Shown here in pieces: positions 25,456 through 34,156 of a stretch of 41,540 nucleotides of DNA (position 1 is the first letter of the stretch; each line of letters begins with the position of its first letter). A program made the position numbers and the translations under genes. The notes under the pieces are model-generated. The model saw only the letters and a list, made by a program, of their open reading frames with translations. It did no database searches and was not told the DNA's origin. The DNA is from Arenimonas sp. (GTDB taxonomy: Bacteria > Pseudomonadota > Alphaproteobacteria > Rhizobiales > Rhizobiaceae), in NCBI GenBank assembly GCA_019459145.1, contig JAIBEK010000035.1:1-41540 (forward strand), written 5' to 3'.

Positions 25456-27531
25456 CTACCGCCATGTCCACGATCCGGTGACGAGGCGGAACTTGCGTAG
25501 CTGCCTCACCCAATAGCTGAGCATATCGCTGCGTGGATTGTCCAAAATTGGGCGGACCTCCATTATCCTGTGCAACGTCGCTTCGCAGGTGGCGTAGGTC
25601 TTGAGCTCCCAGTCCCAGTAGAGCGGGTATTTCAACAGCGTGCCGGCAACCAGTTCGTCAAGGGAGAGCTTGCGCGAGCGGCGTGTAAATGCCTCCGCGC
25701 CGGTCATGTCCTCGGTCAGGCCCCAGCCGGCGTAAAACGGCACGCCGTGGACGACGACGCGTTTGTCGCGCAGGAGCGCGTCGTAGCCGGTCAGCGACGT
25801 CAGGGTGTGGATCACGTCGCTCGCCTCGATGCAGCCGATCACCGAGTGTCGGGTCTCAACATGGTCCGCAAGAGCCGCCGTCAGGCTTGGCGGGACGTGG
25901 CCCTTGCGATTGCCTGATGCAACGTCTGGATGCGGCTTGTAGACGAGAAAGGCATCCGGATGCGCGGCCCGCGCGGCGGCGAGAAGATCGGCATTGGTCC
26001 TGATGCCGGGACAGCCGTAGCGGATCGACGCATCATCCTCGACCTGGCCGGGCACCAGAACCACCAGGCGTTCGCCGCGTCCCCAGTCGGGCGTGTCCGT
26101 GGCGCCGACATTGTACTTGGTGATGCCGTTGTCGATGATGGTCCGGCGAAGCCTGGCCGCGCGTGCCAGATCGCCCTTGGTGAATTCGCCTGCGTCCAGG
26201 ATGTCTTCCAGATCGGAGGGGCGGCCCGGGTCGAAATAGATGCCGCGCGAATCGAGCACGATCGACAAAGGCCTGATGAAATCGGAGCCGAGGCCGACCG
26301 AGCGGATGAAGCCGTCCTCCATGTGTACGATCCGGGCCTCCGTTTGCGTCGCAAGGGTGTCGAGGCCGGCTGGAAGGTCGCGGCCCCATATCACCAAGCA
26401 GTCGCCTGCTTGCGGCGCGATCGCGCGGGCTGCGGCGAGATCAGCGACGAAATGCACGCGGTCCTGATGGAGTGACAGCAACGGGCGCAGCGCGGCGGCC
26501 TTCCAGCGGCGGAAGCCGAGGCAGATCATGCGGCCGGAATGGCGTGCCGCCATCCGTTTCTGCAGGACGAGCCAGTGGATCACGTCGAAGATGGAGCCGC
26601 GCGTCCGGGTGACGGGATCGAGATAGGTCGTGTAGTGCAAGTAGGCCGCGGCAAACAATTCGTCGATGGTCCGACGCCGGGTACGGCGCTCGCAGCGCTG
26701 GCGGTCATCGGACACACCCCAGCCGGCATACCAGGGCAAGCCGAAGACGCTGACTGGCTTGCCCGCGAGCAGTGCCTCGAAGCCCATGGTGGAGGTCACC
26801 GTATAGACGCGGTCCATCTTCTCGATCAGGCTGATCGGATTGATCGGGTGGCGCAGCAGGACGGTGCGCTCGTCGTCAAGGATGTGGCTGAGGTAACCGC
26901 GCTTCTGGCCGGAACTGACTTCCGGATGGGTTTTGACGTAGATGGTCGCGTCGGGGTTTTCCGCCCGTGCCGCGGCCAGCATTGCGTCGAAGGTCTCTGC
27001 CCCGGCCCTGCCCATGGCGACGCTGTTGTCGCCCGCCGTCTGGTCGATCACCAGGACACGCCGGCTGTCGCCCTGACGCAGGGCTTCCTCGTTGAGATCG
27101 GGCGCGTGGTTATATTTGCTCAACCGGTGTTTGAGGATCAGGCCCCTGGCCCTTTCGACGTCCGTTTCCCGGCCGGCAAGCAGGTCGGCCTCTGAATTCA
27201 GCAGCTTCTCCAGCGAAGATGGCCGGCGACTGTCATAGTAGATGCCCTCGTCATCCCGCACCATCGAAAGGGGCGGCGCGTTCTGTCCGGCGAAGTAGGA
27301 GCGCAGGAAGCCGTCCTCGAGGAAGAGGGCAGGGACATCCAGCCGTCCGGCGATCTGCGCCGCGCGGACGCCACTCGGCTTTGTCCCCCAGCCGGCGACG
27401 GCAACGAGATCCGTCGATGCGGAACGCGACGAGACGCGACAGGCCTTGGCGCCGAGAAACACGTCGATGAAGGGAATTCGCAGAATGCCGCTCGACGTGA
27501 CGCCGATCTTACCTGTCGCGGACGAATTCAT
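25456..27531 (-). CDS. kpsC: KpsC-type capsule beta-Kdo transferase
   Basis: A 691-aa protein with an internal duplication. The first half has LEDGFLRS, GIYYDSRRPSSLEKLL, VYVKTHPEV and WYAGWG. The second half has MEDGFIRSVGLG, GIYFDPGRPSDLEDIL, YKPHPDV and FYAGWG. In KpsC the two domains add alternating beta-Kdo residues to lysophosphatidylglycerol, building the linker of group 2 capsules at the cytoplasmic face. The length matches E. coli KpsC (675 aa). The start ATG 27531 has a weak Shine-Dalgarno sequence; 27552 is an alternative. Its presence beside nonulosonate genes suggests a capsule built on a Kdo linker. KpsS and the transporter genes are not in the window. Confidence 0.88.
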   Translation of the reverse strand: MNSSATGKIGVTSSGILRIPFIDVFLGAKACRVSSRSASTDLVAVAGWGTKPSGVRAAQIAGRLDVPALFLEDGFLRSYFAGQNAPPLSMVRDDEGIYYDSRRPSSLEKLLNSEADLLAGRETDVERARGLILKHRLSKYNHAPDLNEEALRQGDSRRVLVIDQTAGDNSVAMGRAGAETFDAMLAAARAENPDATIYVKTHPEVSSGQKRGYLSHILDDERTVLLRHPINPISLIEKMDRVYTVTSTMGFEALLAGKPVSVFGLPWYAGWGVSDDRQRCERRTRRRTIDELFAAAYLHYTTYLDPVTRTRGSIFDVIHWLVLQKRMAARHSGRMICLGFRRWKAAALRPLLSLHQDRVHFVADLAAARAIAPQAGDCLVIWGRDLPAGLDTLATQTEARIVHMEDGFIRSVGLGSDFIRPLSIVLDSRGIYFDPGRPSDLEDILDAGEFTKGDLARAARLRRTIIDNGITKYNVGATDTPDWGRGERLVVLVPGQVEDDASIRYGCPGIRTNADLLAAARAAHPDAFLVYKPHPDVASGNRKGHVPPSLTAALADHVETRHSVIGCIEASDVIHTLTSLTGYDALLRDKRVVVHGVPFYAGWGLTEDMTGAEAFTRRSRKLSLDELVAGTLLKYPLYWDWELKTYATCEATLHRIMEVRPILDNPRSDMLSYWVRQLRKFRLVTGSWTWR

Positions 27532-27716
27532 GAACTGCGTTCCACATCCCATTTGCGGCGACCGGCACCGAAAATCTGAAGGGAGCCCGCTGCATGCGGT
27601 TTCCTACGACGACCACTTAATGCTTCGGACCCGTGGCGGCAAGCGCAAGACCGGCGCGCGCGGGGCGGCAGGTGGCTCGTGGGGATGGGTCCTGCGCCGT
27701 TCGGAAATCGAAGGGG

Positions 27717-28259
27717 TCACCCGGCAATCAGCAGCGCAACATAGATCATCACGGTGGCGATCAGGCCGCGAAAGGCGAAGGATACGAATCGGTATTTCTG
27801 CCGGCAGATCAGCGACAGAACGTCAGCATTGCGCATGTATTCGTTGAAAAGATAGTTGATGTCGCCGTTTTCCGCCGCCTGTTCGAGCAGTGGACGCTGA
27901 TGGGGCCAGGTGCCCCAGAACAGCGACGAGGATGCCTTGATGTGGCGGGGAAGCACCACCAATAAGGCCGACAGGATGGAGAAGGTCGAGGCGACCGCGA
28001 GCAGGGCCGAAAGGCCGTTGATGACGAGGTCGCGCTCGAAGTAGCGGGCGATGGTGAAGACGTTGCGCACCTCGCTGGAGGTGACCAGAAAGGCCAGCAT
28101 GAAGGTGAAGATATAGGCGGCCTTCTGGTCCGATATCTTCACCTGGTCGTAAAAGACGTCGTTTATCTTCTTGACGTGGTTGAAGTATTCCTGATTGACA
28201 TCGCCGATGGTGATCGGGGTCTCGATCAATTCTGTCGGTGTGGTGTCGAAATCGCTCAA
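27717..28259 (-). CDS. Three-TM protein resembling the Pycsar effector membrane domain (DUF5706)
   Basis: A 180-aa protein. A 45-residue N-terminal helix is followed by hydrophobic segments at about 46-63, 79-103 and 157-178. DQKAAYIF before TM1, VLPRHI after TM2, SSLFWGTW and the CRQKYRFVSFAF run before TM3 fit the DUF5706 pattern found in Pycsar effectors (PycTM). No cyclic-nucleotide-binding domain is attached. The start is TTG 28259 with GGAG 10 nt upstream, which is weak. It is divergent from a FecR-barrel / CHASE2 adenylate cyclase operon across fewer than 100 bp. A membrane effector or sensor linked to cyclic nucleotide is suggested but unproven. Confidence 0.65.
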   Translation of the reverse strand: MSDFDTTPTELIETPITIGDVNQEYFNHVKKINDVFYDQVKISDQKAAYIFTFMLAFLVTSSEVRNVFTIARYFERDLVINGLSALLAVASTFSILSALLVVLPRHIKASSSLFWGTWPHQRPLLEQAAENGDINYLFNEYMRNADVLSLICRQKYRFVSFAFRGLIATVMIYVALLIAG

Positions 28260-28355
28260 GGTCCGCCCGCTCCAGTTTTTGATGTCTTCGTGTTAATACA
28301 CTGCTGTTGGAAAGCAAGTCATGTCTCGTGAAGATGCTTGACTCGTCTTTCGGAA

Positions 28356-31300
28356 ATGGCCACTTCTGGGCGCATGTGGGGGCTTTTTACTAGATCCGGT
28401 TCCGCGGCGATGACGCTGCTTGTGGGCGCGAGCTGGCCGTGTGTGCCGGCTTGGGCGGAGCCTGTCGTGCGCGGTGCCGATGCGGTGGCATCCGTCATCG
28501 CGAGAAAGGTCGGCGAGGAAGTCCGCTTCATCGACGTGTCGAACTGGCGCTTCGTCGATCTTAAGCAGGACCTGGTGACGGGCGACGTCCTGCGCACCAA
28601 TGCGACAGGCCAACTGGCGATCCTGTTCTCCGACCGCACGCAGATCCGCCTCGGGCGCAATTCATCGCTTCGCGTTCGGCAGATGACGCCCGGCAGCGAT
28701 GCGGTACTCGAGCTGGAGACCGGCACGCTCTGGGCCCGCGCCGAACGCGGCGGACCGGGCGTCGAGGTCGTGACGCCGGCAGCGACCGCGGCAATCCGCG
28801 GCACGGACTGGACCATGACGGTCAAGGGCGCCGAGACCTCGCTCACCGTGCTCGAGGGCCTAGTCGAACTCAGCAACCCGCAGGGCAGCGTCGAGGTGGC
28901 CCAAGGCGAGGCGGCAGCGGCGACGATCGGCCAGGCGCCGCGCAAGATCGTCATCGTCGATTCGGATGATCGCGAGCAGATGCTGTTTTATCTGGCACCG
29001 CGCAACGCCTTCAATTTCATGCCCGCCTCGCCGCTGTCGGTTGCCGAGATGCGGCGCCAGGCGGATCGCATCGCGGCCATTGCGCCTGAGCGGCGCAGCA
29101 CCGACGATCTCCTGGTTCTGGCCGAGACGCAACTTTCGCTGGAAGGGCGCGACGCAGCCAAGGCTACGCTGGCGCTCGTTCGCTCCCGGCAAATGTCCGA
29201 GGCGGAGCGGGCGCGGGCCGATCTGGTCGAGGCGATCATCGCGGCGGCCGAGATGCGCTATGACGAAGCGGAGAAGCTCTTCGAGCGCGCCGGCCGAAGG
29301 CTCGATGCGCGCCGCAGGGATGTCGCCGCCTATGGCCGCTACTATGCCCGTTCGCTGGCCGACCCGACCCGCATCGAGCCTCGACCCGCCCGCACGTCCA
29401 GCCCCTATGGCGCTCTGCTCCAGGCCTATGCCGCCGGCTTCCTCGAGGACATCCGCGCCGCGATCGACGTGATCAAGGAGGCCGAGCGGCGTTTTCCCGA
29501 AGATCCGGCGCTTCCGGCCTATCGTGCCCAACTGGCGCTGCTGTTGAACGATCGCGATCAGGTCCGCGAGGCGATCGACCGGTCGCTTTCGCTCGATCCT
29601 TCGGAGCCGACCGCGCTGGAGGCGAGGGCGAACTATCGCGGCGGATTTGAAAGCGACCTCGATGGAGCGCTTGTCGACCTGGAGGCGGCGGTGAAGATCG
29701 CGCCCGGCTCGACCTCGATGTGGAACGCCATCGGCGATGTCCAGTCGGCGCGCGGCGACATGCGGGCCGCCGAAGCCGCGCTGAAGAGGGCCATCGCGCT
29801 CGATCCCCAGGATCCGGTGTCGCATGGCAATCTCGCCATCCTCTATCTCGACCAGTCGCGGGTGGAAGAGGCCAGGCGTGAACTCGAGCTGGCGCTCGCC
29901 GCCGACCCGAGCTTCGACATCGCGCTCGTGGCCCGTGGCCGCTACCACATGCAGACCGGCGAACTGGACAAGGCGGTCGACGACCTTCTGGCCGGGACCG
30001 TGTCCAACCCCGCCTATGCCCAGGGACAGATCCTGCTCGCCGCCGCGCATTACGAGAAGGGCGACCGGGTGCCAGCCGACCAGGCGCTCGACAATGCCGA
30101 ACGCCTGGATGCCAACGATCCGGTGATCTCGTCCTTCCGCACTGCGGTTGCGATCGACGATTATGATTCCGAAGGCGCGATCCGCAATGCGCAGGAATTC
30201 CTCCGGCGCGCCAAGGCGAGAGGCGGCAATTTCGGTTCGCTCAGCGCCAACCAGGACGCCGGATCGACGCTGAACAACGCCTTCCGCCTGCAAGGGCTGA
30301 ACGCCTGGGGCGAATATTACGGCGATGCCGTGTTCAGCCCGTTCGCCGGCAGCGGTTACATCGACCAGACGGTGAGGGGCAGCGCCAATCCCTTCGCCAA
30401 CAGCTATGCGCATGGCGGCAACGTCGTCACGAACACGCAAAACAGCCTCAGCTATTCGTCCTTCATCCAGGGCCTGCTGCTCGATCCGCACATGCTGGCG
30501 GGGCGGTCGCGCTCCGCCAACCTCATTCGCCGTCCCTTCCTTGAGGGCGCGCTCGGCGGCGGGTTTACCCAGGCCAATGGCGACACCGGCTATGTGGCGG
30601 AAGGCGAGGTTCAGGGCTTCAGCAATCTGCCTTTCCCGATCAGCTTCTATGGCAATGTCGAGTGGGAGACGGATTTCGACCAGCGCGCGGCCGGTGGCGG
30701 AACCGTCGACCTTGACACCGAGGAGCGCCTGCTGCGCGGCAATGGCTATGTGACCGCGAGCCCGAGCCCGCATGACAGGATCGTCGCCTATGGCAATTAT
30801 GCCAATTCCGATTCAGATCTCTACGCGGCAGCGCTCGGCGGAGGCTCCGCCGCTCTGAAGAACGACAACCGGCAGACGAATCTGGGCATCGGTCTGAGTC
30901 ACACTCTCGGTTTCGAGAATGTGGTCAATGCCGCCGTATTTTACAGTGCAACCGATGCCGAGAGCTTCGATCCCGGAGGTGCGGTCACGGCAAAGTCGTC
31001 TCAGGAGACTTATGTCGCGGCGATTGGTCACTCGATCGGCATGGACGATCTCACTTGGCGCTACGGCGTAGAGGGCGGCTGGATCGACAATTATGCGCAG
31101 GCTTGGGACCCTACGGGTCCGCTTATCCCCGATCCCGACGAGAGCGCCACCTACGGCCGCGTCTATGTCGACCTGCTGCACGAGATCACGCCCGACCTGA
31201 AGGCCGAATATGCCCTGTTCGGCACCTTTCTCGACGGCGAGGATGATGATGTGGCGCGGCTCGAGCCGCGCGTCGGTATCGCCTGGGCGCCGTCCGACCG

Positions 31301-31967
31301 GCACTGGCTGCGCGCCGCCTATTCGCGCCAGAGCCTTTCCGTCAACACCCCGACGCTGTCGCCGGTCGGCGTGCTCGGACTGCAGCCGAACGAGATTTCC
31401 ACCGGGCTCGACGGCTATGTCGATACGGTCGCCCTGCGCTGGGATGCGGAGTGGACGCAAGACTTCTTCACCTCGGCCGAGTTCCAGCATCAGCAGATCG
31501 ACGAGCCGCGCATCGCCATTCCACTTGCCGCGGCACCGTTTTCGGCCTCCGAAGGCCGGATCGATCGCGGCAGCCTGACGGCGAACCTGCTGCTAGGCCA
31601 TGGTTTCGGCCTGTCCTCGACCATCGCCTATTCGACGTCCGAAAACGAAGATCCCAGTTCCGCGACCTATGGCGGGCCTTTGCCCTTCGTGCCGGACTGG
31701 GCGGGCCAGGTGGCACTGACCTGGGTCAACGAGGCCAATGTCTCGGCGACGCTCGCCGCCAATTATGTCGGCGAACGTGACAGCGATACCGGTGGCACAC
31801 TTGGTGATTATTGGACGCTCGACGCCAATCTCACCTGGGAGCCTTTCGATAAGCGCTTCGCCCTCGAACTCGCGGCCTTTAACCTGCTCGACGAGGATTT
31901 CGAGGTAAACAGCGGCATGCCCGGCTGGGGTCCCACCTACACGGGTTCGCTGAAAGTCCGCTTCTGA
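28356..31967 (+). CDS. FecR-domain / TPR / outer-membrane beta-barrel fusion protein
   Basis: A 1203-aa exported protein. A signal peptide ends near VPAWA-EP. A FecR domain follows (about 58-160), with GDVLRTNATGQLAILF, LELETGTLWARA and AAIRGTDW. Residues about 240-620 are TPR-like helices with repeated ALDP-type turns. From about 640 to the end the sequence is beta-rich, with alternating aromatic strands, and finishes in Phe (GSLKVRF), as outer-membrane barrels do. The start is uncertain: ATG 28356 is taken, but TTG 28338 or ATG 28374 are possible. The TGA overlaps the next ATG by one base, so it is coupled to a CHASE2 cyclase. It is likely an outer-membrane sensor or secretion-type barrel. 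Confidence 0.78.
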   Translation: MATSGRMWGLFTRSGSAAMTLLVGASWPCVPAWAEPVVRGADAVASVIARKVGEEVRFIDVSNWRFVDLKQDLVTGDVLRTNATGQLAILFSDRTQIRLGRNSSLRVRQMTPGSDAVLELETGTLWARAERGGPGVEVVTPAATAAIRGTDWTMTVKGAETSLTVLEGLVELSNPQGSVEVAQGEAAAATIGQAPRKIVIVDSDDREQMLFYLAPRNAFNFMPASPLSVAEMRRQADRIAAIAPERRSTDDLLVLAETQLSLEGRDAAKATLALVRSRQMSEAERARADLVEAIIAAAEMRYDEAEKLFERAGRRLDARRRDVAAYGRYYARSLADPTRIEPRPARTSSPYGALLQAYAAGFLEDIRAAIDVIKEAERRFPEDPALPAYRAQLALLLNDRDQVREAIDRSLSLDPSEPTALEARANYRGGFESDLDGALVDLEAAVKIAPGSTSMWNAIGDVQSARGDMRAAEAALKRAIALDPQDPVSHGNLAILYLDQSRVEEARRELELALAADPSFDIALVARGRYHMQTGELDKAVDDLLAGTVSNPAYAQGQILLAAAHYEKGDRVPADQALDNAERLDANDPVISSFRTAVAIDDYDSEGAIRNAQEFLRRAKARGGNFGSLSANQDAGSTLNNAFRLQGLNAWGEYYGDAVFSPFAGSGYIDQTVRGSANPFANSYAHGGNVVTNTQNSLSYSSFIQGLLLDPHMLAGRSRSANLIRRPFLEGALGGGFTQANGDTGYVAEGEVQGFSNLPFPISFYGNVEWETDFDQRAAGGGTVDLDTEERLLRGNGYVTASPSPHDRIVAYGNYANSDSDLYAAALGGGSAALKNDNRQTNLGIGLSHTLGFENVVNAAVFYSATDAESFDPGGAVTAKSSQETYVAAIGHSIGMDDLTWRYGVEGGWIDNYAQAWDPTGPLIPDPDESATYGRVYVDLLHEITPDLKAEYALFGTFLDGEDDDVARLEPRVGIAWAPSDRHWLRAAYSRQSLSVNTPTLSPVGVLGLQPNEISTGLDGYVDTVALRWDAEWTQDFFTSAEFQHQQIDEPRIAIPLAAAPFSASEGRIDRGSLTANLLLGHGFGLSSTIAYSTSENEDPSSATYGGPLPFVPDWAGQVALTWVNEANVSATLAANYVGERDSDTGGTLGDYWTLDANLTWEPFDKRFALELAAFNLLDEDFEVNSGMPGWGPTYTGSLKVRF

Positions 31968-33922
31968 TGGTTGCCGGATTGCCGTCGAGCCTGGTCTCGC
32001 GCCAGACGCTGGGGCGGCGGCGGCTGCGTCTGGCCCTGGTCGCGGCCGTCATCTTCCTGTCGATCGCGGCACTCACCCGTCTGCCCGGATGGCCGCTGGT
32101 CGATGCGCGCGCCTTCGACTATCTCTCGACGCTGTGGCATCCGCCCCTTGCGGAAAAAGGGCCGATCATCGTCGCCATCGACGAGCCGTCCTTTGCCGAC
32201 CTCAATTTGCAGTGGCCGTGGCCGCGCAGCGTTCATGCCCGGCTGGTCACGGCCCTGCGCGCCGCCGGCGCCAGGGTGATCGCCCTCGACATCATCTTCT
32301 CCGAGCCGACGACGGCCGCCGAGGACACGGCGCTAGCGGATGCACTGGGTCCCGACGTGGTGCTGGCCGGGGATGAGACCCTGATCTCCTCTGCCCAGGC
32401 CGACCAGTTCGTCCGCACCCTGCCGCTTGGCCTGTTCACCGATGCGGGCGCCAAGGCCGGCATCGCTTCGATCGCGCTTGGCGGCGACGGCGTGGTTCGC
32501 GAACTGCCCAATCTCGACGACGGTTTCGCCGTCCGCATCGCCGAGGCCGCCGGCATGGCCGCAAGCCTGCCGGCAAGCGGCACGTTGATGCAGAGCTTCG
32601 GCGGACCCCGCACCTATCCCACCGTGTCCTATTACCAGGCGCTCGATGCCGAAAACCTGCTGCCGCCGGACACGTTTCGCGATCGCGTCGTCATCGTCGG
32701 GCTCAGCCTGCAGAACGCGCCGACCGTTGCCGGCGGTGGCGCCGATGCCTTCGCCACCGCCTATACCGTGCATTCTGGACGGCTGGTCGCCGGGGCCGAG
32801 ATACACGCCACCATCCTCGACAATCTGAGGACGGCAAGCGGCATCGCCACCGCCGGCCCGCGCCTCTCCCTTGTACTGCTATTGCTCGCGGCGCTGGGCG
32901 CCGTCGCCCTGGTCTGGCGCGGCACCGGATGGCCGGCCGTCATCGGCGTTGCGGCAGCCGTCCTAGGCTTTACCGTGGCAAGCTATCTTGCGCTTCGCTT
33001 CGGTCGCGTCTTTGCCGCACCGGTCGCCCCCTCGCTCGCCTTCGTGGCGATCACGGCCGCGCAGGCAACGCTCGATTATGCCGCGGAACGGCGCGGTCGC
33101 CGGCAGATCACCCAGGCTTTCGGGCAATATCTGTCCCCGGACCTGGTGGCGCGGCTGGCCGAGGACCCGGGTCAACTGAAGCTCGGCGGGGAAAAGCGGA
33201 CGCTGTCGGTGCTGTTCTGCGACGTGCGTGGTTTCACCACCATCGCCGAGGGATTGAAGGACGACCCCGAGCAGTTGACGCACCTGATCAACCGGTTGCT
33301 GACGCCGCTGTCCGAGGTCGTGCTGTCGCATGGCGGTACGATCGACAAATATATCGGCGACTGCATCATGGCCTTCTGGAACGCGCCCCTGGAAAACCAG
33401 GCCCATGCCCATGAAGCCGTGGCGGCCGGGCTGGACATGCTGGCCGCCATCGACCGGCTCAATGTGGAACTCGAGGCCGAGGCAAAGGGCGGGGACAAGA
33501 TTTTCATGCCGCTGCGCATCGGCATCGGCATCAATACCGGAGAGTGCGTCGTCGGCAATATGGGCTCGACCCGACGGTTCGACTATTCGGCGCTCGGCGA
33601 CGCGGTCAACCTCGCCTCGCGGCTGGAGGGCGCCTCCAAGCAGTTCGGCGTTCCCGTTCTGCTGGGCGAGTCGACCGCCGCTCTGGTCGCCGATTGCTTT
33701 CCGGTGCTCGAACTCGACCGCATCACGGTGAAGGGACGCAGCACCGGCACGGTGGTCGCGACCGTGCTTCCCGGCACCGGCGAAGCCGCCCTTGCCCTGC
33801 ACCGCCGCTTCCTCACCGCACGCTATGCCGACGATCAGGCAGAATGCCACCGCCTCGCAACCGACCTCGCCGCCGAGATCCCTGCACTGGCAGGTTATTA
33901 CCGGCAAGGGACGGGGCGTTGA
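31967..33922 (+). CDS. CHASE2-domain class III adenylate cyclase
   Basis: A 651-aa membrane protein. TM1 is at about 20-37. A periplasmic CHASE2 domain follows (about 45-290, with AIDEPSFADL, WPWPRSVHARL and IALDIIFSEP). Three TM segments lie at about 298-370, then the cyclase domain from 405. Catalytic residues are visible: metal Asp D419 and D465 (LFCDVRGFTT, KYIGDCIMAF), the adenine-specifying K461, and N548 and R552 in GDAVNLASR. ATP to cAMP is the expected reaction. The ATG overlaps the FecR-barrel stop (TGATG). The periplasmic CHASE2 domain probably senses a signal connected with the barrel partner. Confidence 0.88.
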   Translation: MVAGLPSSLVSRQTLGRRRLRLALVAAVIFLSIAALTRLPGWPLVDARAFDYLSTLWHPPLAEKGPIIVAIDEPSFADLNLQWPWPRSVHARLVTALRAAGARVIALDIIFSEPTTAAEDTALADALGPDVVLAGDETLISSAQADQFVRTLPLGLFTDAGAKAGIASIALGGDGVVRELPNLDDGFAVRIAEAAGMAASLPASGTLMQSFGGPRTYPTVSYYQALDAENLLPPDTFRDRVVIVGLSLQNAPTVAGGGADAFATAYTVHSGRLVAGAEIHATILDNLRTASGIATAGPRLSLVLLLLAALGAVALVWRGTGWPAVIGVAAAVLGFTVASYLALRFGRVFAAPVAPSLAFVAITAAQATLDYAAERRGRRQITQAFGQYLSPDLVARLAEDPGQLKLGGEKRTLSVLFCDVRGFTTIAEGLKDDPEQLTHLINRLLTPLSEVVLSHGGTIDKYIGDCIMAFWNAPLENQAHAHEAVAAGLDMLAAIDRLNVELEAEAKGGDKIFMPLRIGIGINTGECVVGNMGSTRRFDYSALGDAVNLASRLEGASKQFGVPVLLGESTAALVADCFPVLELDRITVKGRSTGTVVATVLPGTGEAALALHRRFLTARYADDQAECHRLATDLAAEIPALAGYYRQGTGR

Positions 33923-34156
33923 GCGGGCACGGAGTTCGGCCGGGTCGGCACAGACTTGAATGTCAGACGAGAAGAATTGGCGGCTTGATTAAGAACAGCT
34001 CAGCGTCCTTTGCCGCAGCCCGGCGCTCGAAGATAAGGAATTGTTGTCCGCAAAGATGAAATAGCACGGCGGGTGCACTACGCTTCTTGTCGGGCAAGAT
34101 TGTTTCGCGCTATCCGTGAAGTAAATGGGGAACGGGCTTTCGTGGGGAAACCAGCT
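33923..34156. other. Gap before the 14-residue-repeat protein
   Basis: This 234-bp gap holds no gene I can support, although one frame stays open from 34073 into the next gene. No terminator with a T-run was seen after the cyclase. The next gene's promoter is presumably here. Confidence 0.4.

Noticed and set aside
28860..30773. Long minus-strand open frame opposite the FecR-barrel gene
   Set aside because: It is a shadow of the high-GC coding strand; the plus-strand product has clear domains and a coupled downstream gene.
27717..33922. Canonical Pycsar defence system
   Set aside because: The TM protein has no cyclic-nucleotide-binding domain, and the cyclase is a CHASE2 membrane adenylate cyclase rather than a PycC pyrimidine cyclase.
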